This document shows, one piece after another, positions 1 through 5,983 of a stretch of DNA of 23,633 nt. A model generated the notes under the pieces. It was not told the DNA's origin. It did no database searches and saw only the letters and a program-made list of their open reading frames with translations. How positions within the stretch are numbered: the stretch's first letter is position 1; the number at the start of each line of letters is the position of its first letter. Source of the stretch: VFZP01 sp043755595. Its GTDB lineage: Bacteria > Acidobacteriota > Terriglobia > Bryobacterales > Bryobacteraceae. Made by a program: the position numbers and the translations under genes. The stretch lies in contig JAYUSQ010000089.1 of the NCBI GenBank assembly GCA_043755595.1, forward strand, positions 1-23,633. The letters are read 5' to 3'.

Positions 1-2
1 TC

Positions 3-41
3 GCGGAGTTTGCCAAGTCCTTCAGCTTGAATATTTTATAA
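3..41 (+). CDS. C-terminal end of an upstream gene (partial)
   Basis: Reading from base 3 gives AEFAKSFSLNIL and then a TAA stop at 39-41, with codon use resembling a real gene end. The remainder lies outside the window. If real, it ends 15 bases before the next start and would be the first visible member of a plus-strand operon. A second frame is also open over this short stretch, so the call is weak and no function can be assigned. Confidence 0.3.
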   Translation, partial: AEFAKSFSLNIL

Positions 42-56
42 CACAGTAGTACTAGC

Positions 57-515
57 ATGCAGCCGCGAAAGGGTACGATTACGACCCTGATGGAGCGGCC
101 GTCACCCGAGGAACGAAAGCAGTATTGCCGTACCCTTCGCGCTGCGCTTCGTGAGTGGCTCCAACCTGGCGCCGATCTGGGTATACGTCTTATTGAAGGC
201 GGAGCGGAGGCTGTCCTGGTGGAATTGCGGCTCGGAGCGACATGGCCAGATGTGCCTGTGGAGCGGGGCGAACAGGAACTCCGGGCAGCACTGGATCGAA
301 TTCTGCGCCTGCTCCCGCAGAACACTTCTCGTAACGTGGAGGTCCAACCGAATCTCAAGGTGTTTATCGAGGATTCACTCTATCTCACAAAGCCGTTGAG
401 CAGGAGATACTGGCTCGCCAGCGCCGGATTGAACGATGCGGACGAAATCGCAGGAGATCTGCTCGCCGCTCAAAAGCGCCATTCGGCGAAGGGGAAACAT
501 GAGCGCAATCGGTGA
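57..515 (+). CDS. Hypothetical protein, 152 aa, partner of the nuclease-like gene
   Basis: I do not recognise this protein. It is soluble, charged and has no signal peptide or membrane segment. The first half contains a likely alpha/beta stretch (about 40-60), and the second half has a conserved-looking block, SLYLTKPLSRRYWLASAGL, followed by an acidic NDADEIAGDLL helix (about residues 107-137). The start is uncertain: ATG at 57 has no clear ribosome binding site and ATG at 90 is an alternative. The 3' end overlaps the next start (499) by 17 bases, so the two genes are probably translationally coupled and work together. It could be an accessory subunit of the nuclease-like protein; that is inference from position only. 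Confidence 0.65.
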   Translation: MQPRKGTITTLMERPSPEERKQYCRTLRAALREWLQPGADLGIRLIEGGAEAVLVELRLGATWPDVPVERGEQELRAALDRILRLLPQNTSRNVEVQPNLKVFIEDSLYLTKPLSRRYWLASAGLNDADEIAGDLLAAQKRHSAKGKHERNR

Positions 516-1167
516 TCCGTCGCGTTGGAGGGACCAAGTCGTTAACGCCTACGATGTGGTTTATGCTGGGGTGATGGCAGTGTGGCCATCGTGCCGGGCC
601 AGCATTGATACCGTCCTTACAGTCGCTCAGACTAAGGATGCAACCCGGCGCAAGAAATCAGCTCGACGGCGGCTCGAAGATCCCATCACGCGGAATTTGG
701 TCCGGCATTTACGCCTGATACCTGCACTGCGTGGCCGTTTTCATATTGTTTCGCAGTACGAGTTGATTGCTGGCGATCTGACTCAAGATCCAGACCCCGT
801 TGGGTACGTTGACGTGGGTATTTTGTTTTCGATCGGCTTAGACGAAGTGTGCTTGTTCATTGAATGTAAGCGGCTCAATGTGAATGGCGCTTCTCTCGCC
901 GCAGACTACGTGTCCGAGGGGATGATGCGGTTCGTGACGGGCAAGTACGCGCCTGACCTACCGGTCGCAGCAATGATTGGCTACGTGATGGATGGCCAGG
1001 TTCCCAAGGCGTCGGACTCAGTGATCAAGCAAATCCGAATTCATATGGCGGCCCTATGTTGTGCGGAATCCTCGATCGCTTTCGTTGCACCCGGCCATTT
1101 CAGTACCGGGCACACCAGAACACCCGTAGACATCGAACTTAGGCATCAACTTTTGTCTGCGCGATAA
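499..1167 (+). CDS. PD-(D/E)XK nuclease-like protein
   Basis: A 222-aa protein read from ATG 499, chosen because an AAGGGG ribosome binding site sits just upstream and a start at 436 would overlap the previous gene much more. The sequence shows a restriction-nuclease-like core: a helix with Glu60, then QYEL (87-90), Asp105 in GYVDVGI, a beta strand, and Glu122-Cys-Lys124 in FIECKRL. This D...ExK spacing is typical of PD-(D/E)XK nucleases. A later block, GMMRFVTGKYAPDLPVAAMI (141-160), looks conserved but I cannot name a family. It overlaps the preceding small gene by 17 bases, implying a two-gene unit. A defence or DNA-processing role is plausible but inferred; the protein could also be a degenerate, non-catalytic member of the fold. 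Confidence 0.7.
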   Translation: MSAIGDPSRWRDQVVNAYDVVYAGVMAVWPSCRASIDTVLTVAQTKDATRRKKSARRRLEDPITRNLVRHLRLIPALRGRFHIVSQYELIAGDLTQDPDPVGYVDVGILFSIGLDEVCLFIECKRLNVNGASLAADYVSEGMMRFVTGKYAPDLPVAAMIGYVMDGQVPKASDSVIKQIRIHMAALCCAESSIAFVAPGHFSTGHTRTPVDIELRHQLLSAR

Positions 1168-1219
1168 CCACTGCAGGGACCACCCGTTACGGTGGGAGCG
1201 CTTTTCGGAAGTTGATGAG

Positions 1220-1241
1220 TCCGAGATGTCCCGATCTCGGA
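1220..1241. repeat. Perfect 8-bp inverted repeat
   Basis: TCCGAGAT and ATCTCGGA flank a 6-base loop between the nuclease-like gene and the peptidase gene. No T-run follows, so it is not a standard intrinsic terminator; it could be an operator or an RNA hairpin. The rest of the 251-base gap (1168-1418) holds only a weak 5-bp hairpin near 1178-1193 and a promoter hexamer near its end. Confidence 0.35.
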
Positions 1242-1403
1242 AGCTTCGTCCATGTCACGCGCTACTCGGCGAAAACCGTGCCTTTTTAATTGTTTTGAGC
1301 GATTGAATGAGATCATCACACTAGCTAAGCTAGGCGGCATAAGTGACGTGCCGACATGCGAGGCGACCCACAATGCCTCCGTGGCGTGAACGGCTTCACG
1401 AGA

Positions 1404-1409
1404 TATACT
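1404..1409 (+). promoter_or_regulatory. -10-like hexamer TATACT close to the peptidase start
   Basis: TATACT lies 9 bases before the ATG at 1419. Initiation at the usual distance from a -10 box would give a leader of only one or two bases. It belongs to a recurrent pattern in this window. Confidence 0.45.
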
Positions 1410-1418
1410 GCGAGTCGA

Positions 1419-3017
1419 ATGCGCCTTGCTGTCCTATTCACCGGCACTGCCCTCACGCTGACCGCCGCCGGGCCCTACCAGCGGCTGGTCTCGGAACACT
1501 TCGAGATTCTCGCGCCGCGCGATCCCGAGGCCACGGCGATTCTCCATGAACTGGAGTTTGCCCGAGCGTTTTTTGAGCAGTCGGCCAAGCTCCAATCACC
1601 CCACGCACGCTCGCCGCTGATCTTCGTGCCCGCCACCGACGCCCAGTTTGCCCGCATGCGCGGCCCCGGGCTGGCCTATGGTTTCTATGTGCCCCTGCCA
1701 GGTCGCGACGCGATTGTGTTGCAGGGCCTGGACGCCGCATTCCGGCGGGCGGTTATCCACGAGTCCACTCATCTCGCCGTCCAGTATTCCGGCCGGCGAT
1801 ATCCACGTTGGTTGAACGAAGGCATCGCCGAATACTATTCGACACTGCGCGCGGCCGGCGCTCGCGCAGAGTATGGCCATGCCCTGCCCGAACGCGTGGC
1901 CCGGTTGCGTGCCTCGCCCTGGTTTGAGATCGACGACCTGGTGACCCGGGGACCACAACGCCGCGCCGCCACGGCGCTCTCCGAGGACATGTTCTATTCC
2001 GAAAGCTGGCTGCTGGTTCACATGCTCATCAGCTCCGAGCGTTATCGGGAAGGTTGGCTGGCATTTTGCGATGCGATCTCACAAAAGGGAGAGAGCGCGG
2101 CCGGGGCCTTCGAGAGCGTCTACCATCGCAAGCTCGAGCGGGTGCGCGCCGATCTGCGCGCGTATTTCGAAGCCGGCAATCTCGAGGCGAAGTCCGCCCC
2201 GATGATCCGGCCGCAAATCAAGCTCACCGCCTTCGATGCCGACGGGTTCGATATCGAGGCCACCACGGCGGGCGTCGAAGGCTGGAGCGGGCGCAAGGAG
2301 GAGGCGCGGCGCGTCTATCAAAAGTTGGTCCGTGCGGCTGAGGAAGGTTGTAAATGGCAACGCGAACTCGGTGACGTGGCCGAGGCCGCTGGCCTTTTCG
2401 GCGATGCGCTCTACCATCGCCGCATCGATCTCGACTGCCGCAAGGACACTGCCGCGGCCTGCGATTTGGCTCGTGGCGTGGGTCTGCATCCATCGCCGGC
2501 TACCGAGTTAGTCGCGCTGGCCACCGAGCGCTTGCGTGGCAGCGAGAACTGCGGCTACGGCTTCTACTGGCTCGGAATGCGCGCCTATCGCAATGGCAGC
2601 TTCCCGGATGCGGCCGCTTTGCTGGAACAAGCGCGTGGCCTGCCCGAGGCCCTTGCGGCGCAGGTGGAGCGCTTGGCCCAGGATGCATCGCGGCGCGGCA
2701 CTGTTCGCTCGGGGCAAACGCCCGGTGCGGCGCCGGTGAAGCCCGCCGACGACAATGTCGAGATTTTACCGGCCGACGACAAGCCGCGCTTGAGCCGCGT
2801 GGAGGGCGTTCTAGAGCACGCCACCTGCGCCGGTCAAACCGCTCGAATAAGTATTCGAGGCAAAGTAGCGGTCTTTATGTTCTATGTAGAGGACCGCGCC
2901 CAGTTCGCAGGTCTCGCTTGCGGGGTGCAGAAGCGCACGGTCAGCGTTGGGTTCGAACGGGTGACGCTGCCGCGTGTTGGCTCGGTGGCCGCCGTAAGAG
3001 AACTCCAGTTTCGCTAA
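1419..3017 (+). CDS. Secreted gluzincin metallopeptidase (peptidase MA-like)
   Basis: A 532-aa protein starting at ATG 1419, chosen because it gives a signal peptide (MRLAVLFTGTALTLTAAG) and sits just after a TATACT box; an in-frame ATG at 1356 would add a non-signal extension. The zinc site is HESTH at 114-118, with the third ligand expected in WLNEGIAEYY (131-140), the arrangement seen in the MA/DUF1570-type peptidases. The N-terminal part (FEILAPRDPEATAILHELE) is also typical of that group. Residues from about 240 onward are mostly helical, with TPR-like segments around 255-400, then a linker and a small beta-rich end. It probably acts on proteins or peptides outside the cytoplasm; the substrate is unknown. 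Confidence 0.8.
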   Translation: MRLAVLFTGTALTLTAAGPYQRLVSEHFEILAPRDPEATAILHELEFARAFFEQSAKLQSPHARSPLIFVPATDAQFARMRGPGLAYGFYVPLPGRDAIVLQGLDAAFRRAVIHESTHLAVQYSGRRYPRWLNEGIAEYYSTLRAAGARAEYGHALPERVARLRASPWFEIDDLVTRGPQRRAATALSEDMFYSESWLLVHMLISSERYREGWLAFCDAISQKGESAAGAFESVYHRKLERVRADLRAYFEAGNLEAKSAPMIRPQIKLTAFDADGFDIEATTAGVEGWSGRKEEARRVYQKLVRAAEEGCKWQRELGDVAEAAGLFGDALYHRRIDLDCRKDTAAACDLARGVGLHPSPATELVALATERLRGSENCGYGFYWLGMRAYRNGSFPDAAALLEQARGLPEALAAQVERLAQDASRRGTVRSGQTPGAAPVKPADDNVEILPADDKPRLSRVEGVLEHATCAGQTARISIRGKVAVFMFYVEDRAQFAGLACGVQKRTVSVGFERVTLPRVGSVAAVRELQFR

Positions 3018-3134
3018 TGCCTGTCGGCCAACGAGAGGATTGTGCCCGCTGGCGTGACGCCGGGCGCGGCTGTCGATTTGGCGCTCACGGTGGCTGGTCG
3101 CGGCAGCAGCCCGGTCACCGTCGCCATCAGATAG
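3018..3134 (+). pseudogene. Relic of a Solibacter-type secreted-protein C-terminal domain
   Basis: Directly after the peptidase stop, the third frame reads through to a TAG at 3132-3134 and contains PAGVTPGAAVDLALTVAGR followed by GSSPVTVAIR at the end. This matches, from memory, the end of the beta-sandwich domain (TIGR03437 type) at the C-terminus of many secreted Solibacter proteins. No start codon or upstream part exists here, so I read it as a leftover of a deleted gene. It is in a different frame from the peptidase, whose own C-terminus looks complete. The remaining 41 bases before the next gene hold nothing recognisable. Confidence 0.5.
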
Positions 3135-3175
3135 GTTCGAGCGGATGGACGCCAGATTTGATTCCCGCCGTGAAG

Positions 3176-4072
3176 CTACCGATGCAATGAGAATCCGGAC
3201 GGCAAAGCTGCCTCAAGATTGATTTGTTCTCCGGTGACGGGGTGGTGGAATTTTAGATATTGGGCGTGCAGGAAATATCCTCCATCGCCGGGGAGGCCGG
3301 GGAGATTTTCAAGAGGCTGGCCGATCAAGCCGTACAGAGGGTCGCCCACCAGGGGATGGCCGATGGATGCCAGATGGATTCTGATTTGATGTGGGCGGCC
3401 CGAATTTAGGCTTACCTCAAATGTTGTGGTGCTGGTGGTGCGTGAGATCACCTTTGCCAATGACTTTGACGGTTTGCCATTTGGGTGGGCGGCCCACACC
3501 GAACCGATGAGCGGGTGCGGTACAAGGCCGATGGGTGTGAGGATTTCGTAGGCGTCGTGCTGTGCAATGTTTTGAGCCAGCGCCCGGTAGATTTTTTGAA
3601 TTTTGGGTGTGTTCCAGTTTGCAAATAGATTAGAGGCAGCCTGCGCTGTTTTGGCGAATAGGACGATGCCGGTGGTGGCTCGGCCCAACCGGTGGACAGG
3701 GTTTGCGTTGGCGGTTTGCTTTTGCACCAAGCGCAGGAGGGTGTTTTCCATGAAGCCGCCGCCGGGGAGCGTGGGCAGCCCGCTGGGTTTGTTGACGGCC
3801 AACAGATGGGGATCTTCAAACAGGACTTCGAAGTGCTGAGGGGAGTCTGGTTCGATCCAGGGTGGACGGTTCCAGACAAGGGTTTGGCCTAAAGTTACCG
3901 AGTCGCTTCCGGTGGCGGTCACGCCGTCGAGGGTGACTTCGCCGTTGTTCAGTTTTTGTTGCCAGGCTTGTGGGGTTGAGTGGGGGTAAAGGCTTGCCAG
4001 GTGCGAGAGCAGGGCTTGTCCATGGTATTTGCTGCTGATGATTGTGGTGTAGGCATAGCCCCGGTTCAGCAT
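3176..4072 (-). CDS. RluA-family pseudouridine synthase, HRLG variant
   Basis: A 298-aa enzyme expected to isomerise uridine to pseudouridine in RNA. An S4-like N-terminal region (about 17-70) precedes the catalytic domain, with LLAVNKPSGLPTLPGG (90-105), VHRLGRATTGIVLFAKT (126-142) and the late GRPHQIRIHLASIGHPLVGD block. In RluA proteins the HRLD aspartate is the catalytic residue; here position 130 is glycine. I recall other family members with HRLGR, so this may be a natural subfamily rather than a mutation, but activity cannot be assumed. It follows the regulator gene by 24 bases on the same strand. TACACT at 4081-4086 (minus) lies 8 bases before the ATG, so it may also have its own promoter. 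Base composition appears more AT-rich than its neighbours. Confidence 0.88.
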   Translation of the reverse strand: MLNRGYAYTTIISSKYHGQALLSHLASLYPHSTPQAWQQKLNNGEVTLDGVTATGSDSVTLGQTLVWNRPPWIEPDSPQHFEVLFEDPHLLAVNKPSGLPTLPGGGFMENTLLRLVQKQTANANPVHRLGRATTGIVLFAKTAQAASNLFANWNTPKIQKIYRALAQNIAQHDAYEILTPIGLVPHPLIGSVWAAHPNGKPSKSLAKVISRTTSTTTFEVSLNSGRPHQIRIHLASIGHPLVGDPLYGLIGQPLENLPGLPGDGGYFLHAQYLKFHHPVTGEQINLEAALPSGFSLHR

Positions 4073-4080
4073 GTAGTTTG

Positions 4081-4086
4081 AGTGTA
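4081..4086 (-). promoter_or_regulatory. -10-like hexamer TACACT before the pseudouridine synthase
   Basis: On the minus strand TACACT ends 8 bases before the ATG at 4072. It would start transcription at or next to the first codon, independent of the upstream operon. Confidence 0.3.
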
Positions 4087-4096
4087 AGCTATGGCA

Positions 4097-4405
4097 TCAA
4101 GCGGTCTCAAGTTTGAGAACGCCCATCATCGCCTTGCGGTAGCGTAACAGCGCGGCACGGCCCGCCGGCGTGATCCGCGCCAGAGTGAGCGGTACTTTCC
4201 CGCGAAAGGTCTTTTCGATCGACACGTAGCCGGCCTCTTCCAGCTTCACAAGGTGGCTGGAAAGATTGCCCTTGGTGAGCGTCGTCTCGTTCATCAGGAA
4301 CACGAAGTCCGCTTGGGCGCAGGTGGTGAGAATGCCCAGAATCATCAAACGCGCCGGCTCATGCACGACGCGGTCGACATCTTGCAGGTTGGTCCACCGG
4401 TTCAT
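4097..4405 (-). CDS. Winged-helix transcriptional regulator (HTH_34/ArsR-like)
   Basis: A 102-aa protein starting MNRWTNLQDVDRVVHEPARL. The start at 4405 is chosen because its ATG overlaps the TGA of the upstream membrane-protein gene (ATGA), a typical coupled junction. The pattern is that of small winged-helix repressors: helix VVHEPARLMILGIL, then TLTKGNLSSHLVKLEEAGYV (recognition helix) and the wing IEKTFRGKVPLTLARITPAGRAAL. No metal-binding cysteines of classical ArsR are obvious. It probably binds the nested palindrome at 4983-5003 in front of its own operon and controls the membrane protein; the inducing signal is unknown. Confidence 0.85.
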   Translation of the reverse strand: MNRWTNLQDVDRVVHEPARLMILGILTTCAQADFVFLMNETTLTKGNLSSHLVKLEEAGYVSIEKTFRGKVPLTLARITPAGRAALLRYRKAMMGVLKLETA

Positions 4406-4977
4406 TTCAAGTAGCTCCACAAGAGCCAGGACCCGAGCGCCAGATAGATCGCCGCCATCACTGCGCACCACACCAGCAGGTTGAATACAAATCCCCAACT
4501 GCTCAAAGCGAGGCCGGCTGCCAGCACGATCGCGAAGGCGCCGAGCACCGCCATACGCGGCACGCCGGAGTAACTGCCTTTGAGAATTTCGAGACCACCC
4601 AGAAACGAAGCGATCGCCAGCAACGGAACGCCAGGATGCTCGAAGCCGAGCCAGAATAGCAGCCCGATCACCAGACCGGGAATCGCGACAAAAAGAAGAT
4701 GCGAGGGTCGCAAGGACCCCTGGCCCACATAGCCCGTGCGCGCCGGTCCGATACGTTGGCGAATGCGGTCAGTGCCATGCCGAACCAGGAAACTGAAAGC
4801 CAAGAGGGCCATCGCGAAGCCAGCGCCGCCCGGCCACCAGAGCTTGGCGGCGGCGATACCAGCGGCTCCGGCAAACACGACGAAATAGCCCAACTCAGCG
4901 AGGCCGTCCCGGGAATGAGCCCGGATGACGCGAGTGGCGCCCTCTAAAAGCGGATCGGCGGCGGTAGCTGTGTTCAT
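4402..4977 (-). CDS. Multi-pass membrane protein paired with a winged-helix regulator
   Basis: A 191-aa protein starting MNTATAADPLLEGATRVIRA. The start at 4977 follows a palindrome; an ATG at 5040 would lie inside the promoter. The first 28 residues are cytosolic and helical, followed by about six hydrophobic segments (near 29-47, 50-66, 92-110, 113-130, 138-157, 162-188), separated by a basic loop RHGTDRIRQRIGPARTG. I do not recognise a function. Pairing with a small HTH_34-type regulator, with a 4-base overlap, is a common two-gene arrangement. Its role may be sensing or transport, but nothing in the sequence decides this. Confidence 0.8.
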   Translation of the reverse strand: MNTATAADPLLEGATRVIRAHSRDGLAELGYFVVFAGAAGIAAAKLWWPGGAGFAMALLAFSFLVRHGTDRIRQRIGPARTGYVGQGSLRPSHLLFVAIPGLVIGLLFWLGFEHPGVPLLAIASFLGGLEILKGSYSGVPRMAVLGAFAIVLAAGLALSSWGFVFNLLVWCAVMAAIYLALGSWLLWSYLK

Positions 4978-4982
4978 GGTGT

Positions 4983-5003
4983 AGACTAGTCTGCATTGCA
5001 GAC
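4983..5003. promoter_or_regulatory. Nested palindromic operator upstream of the membrane protein/regulator operon
   Basis: Two perfect palindromes overlap: AGACTAGTCT (4983-4992) and GTCTGCATTGCAGAC (4989-5003). TGCATTG also occurs twice, at 4992-4998 and 5009-5015, 17 bases apart. The site lies between the predicted -10 box and the start codon at 4977, where a bound repressor would block transcription. The cognate binder is probably the winged-helix protein of the same operon (inference). Confidence 0.6.
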
Positions 5004-5011
5004 CTGTTTGC

Positions 5012-5040
5012 ATTGTGTGCCAAGCCCGCGATTTTGTCAA
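5012..5040 (-). promoter_or_regulatory. Sigma-70-type promoter of the membrane protein/regulator operon
   Basis: On the minus strand a perfect TTGACA (5035-5040) is followed after 17 bases by CACAAT (5012-5017). The expected start of transcription is near 5005, inside the palindromic operator. This gives a short leader of about 28 bases before the ATG at 4977. Confidence 0.6.
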
Positions 5041-5060
5041 TCGCTATTCCCGGGGGTTTT

Positions 5061-5177
5061 TTAGTTCCTGCGGGGAGGGGCTGGCGGGACGGGAGTCTTC
5101 ACCGTATTCTTATCGTTGGTGCAGCCCGCCAGGAGCATGCCTAGGAAAATTAGAATCAGACCGGGAAGCTTCATCAT
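5061..5177 (-). CDS. Small lipoprotein, 38 aa
   Basis: Reading from ATG 5177 gives MMKLPGLILIFLGMLLAG, then Cys19, TNDKNTV and a proline-rich tail. The hydrophobic stretch ending in LLAGC is a clear lipobox, so the mature product would be a 20-residue lipid-anchored peptide. It starts 16 bases after the stop of the CBM9-like gene on the same strand and has TACAAT only 6 bases before its first ATG, so it may be transcribed alone and leaderless. Small lipoproteins of this kind are easily missed; the function is unknown. ATG at 5174 is an alternative start. Confidence 0.65.
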   Translation of the reverse strand: MMKLPGLILIFLGMLLAGCTNDKNTVKTPVPPAPPRRN

Positions 5178-5183
5178 TCCGCC

Positions 5184-5189
5184 ATTGTA
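5184..5189 (-). promoter_or_regulatory. -10-like TACAAT before the small lipoprotein
   Basis: TACAAT on the minus strand ends 6 bases before ATG 5177, lying entirely in the 16-base gap after the CBM9-like gene. It predicts a leaderless mRNA. Confidence 0.45.
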
Positions 5190-5193
5190 GCGG

Positions 5194-5961
5194 TCATTTC
5201 GTGAGCCGTTCCACTGGCTTCTTCACGCCGCCCAGCCGCATCGCGCTCCAAGTGGAATCGTCATCGCCATTACCCCAGATCATCAGGTGGCCGCCGTAGT
5301 CTCCGCCGTCCGGGTCGGTGTGCACCACTTCGACGCTGTATTCGTCGCCCACCTTCGGCGGATGCCATGATGGTGAGCTCTTGGCCAGCGTGGCGGAAAG
5401 CTCGACGCGCGCTTCGAGCGTAAAGTCTCCGCCGCGGCCATGCCTGCGAATGGCATAGTCCGCCGCCTTCAGAGGCTCTTCGATGTAGGTGCGGGTCGCA
5501 TCGCCATGACGCCACCAGGCGCCGTACTTCGGTTTGCGCTTGTCGATGACGAAGCAGAAGGCGTTGTCGCCTTCGCCGAAGCTTTCGGCCTTGGCATCGC
5601 GCGGCGCTTCGACGAACCAGCAGATGGCGTCTTTGTAGTACCAGCGTTTGTCTTCGTGCGCGGGGTCGGTCACGTCGTTGACGTTGTCGCGCACTTCAGC
5701 GCCGAGATAGAGATACTTGCTGTCCCACGCCATGAAGTAACGCGCCGAAAGATCGTCTGCGGGCGAAGCCTTTTCCGCTCCATGCGTCGTCAGGCGGTTC
5801 CGCTTACCGCCGTCGAACCACGGCGATCGCTCCACGCGATGAATGTCCCAGACGCCATCGTGAAACGCGCGGTCTCGCCACTCGCCGAGGTTGCCGTCGA
5901 TCGTGGCAGGTGAATCCAACATCGGAATCAGAAGAGTGAGAAGTTGCGCGGCAGCCTGCAT
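5194..5961 (-). CDS. Secreted CBM9-like sugar-binding domain protein
   Basis: A 255-aa protein. A short hydrophobic N-terminus (MQAAAQLLTLLIPMLDSPA) looks like a signal peptide; the mature part begins ATIDGNLGEW, the usual opening of carbohydrate family 9-like binding domains. Further family features are ARYFMAWDSKYLYLGAEVRD (about 74-93), DAICWFVEAP, and a late EARVELSATL strand. The whole protein is one beta-sandwich domain with no linked enzyme, so it probably binds a glycan or another ligand at the cell surface. Its start is divergent from the deacetylase-like gene with only 22 bases between the two ATGs. A TATGAT box (minus, 5976-5981) is 14 bases from its ATG. Confidence 0.75.
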   Translation of the reverse strand: MQAAAQLLTLLIPMLDSPATIDGNLGEWRDRAFHDGVWDIHRVERSPWFDGGKRNRLTTHGAEKASPADDLSARYFMAWDSKYLYLGAEVRDNVNDVTDPAHEDKRWYYKDAICWFVEAPRDAKAESFGEGDNAFCFVIDKRKPKYGAWWRHGDATRTYIEEPLKAADYAIRRHGRGGDFTLEARVELSATLAKSSPSWHPPKVGDEYSVEVVHTDPDGGDYGGHLMIWGNGDDDSTWSAMRLGGVKKPVERLTK

Positions 5962-5971
5962 AAGATCGCCC

Positions 5972-5981
5972 TACAATCATA
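5972..5981. promoter_or_regulatory. Overlapping divergent -10 boxes
   Basis: TACAAT on the plus strand (5972-5977) lies 6 bases before ATG 5984, and TATGAT on the minus strand (5976-5981) lies 14 bases before the CBM9-like ATG at 5961. The hexamers share two bases, so RNA polymerase could hardly occupy both at once. Confidence 0.45.
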
Positions 5982-5983
5982 GG

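Noticed and set aside
2811..2830. TTCTAGAGCACGCC, resembling one end of the glgA MITE
   Set aside because: It lacks the TTTTCA part and any matching second end; it is ordinary coding sequence of the peptidase gene.
5440..5913. 157-codon plus-strand frame opposite the CBM9-like gene
   Set aside because: It is an antisense shadow of a gene with clear family features and has no start signal.
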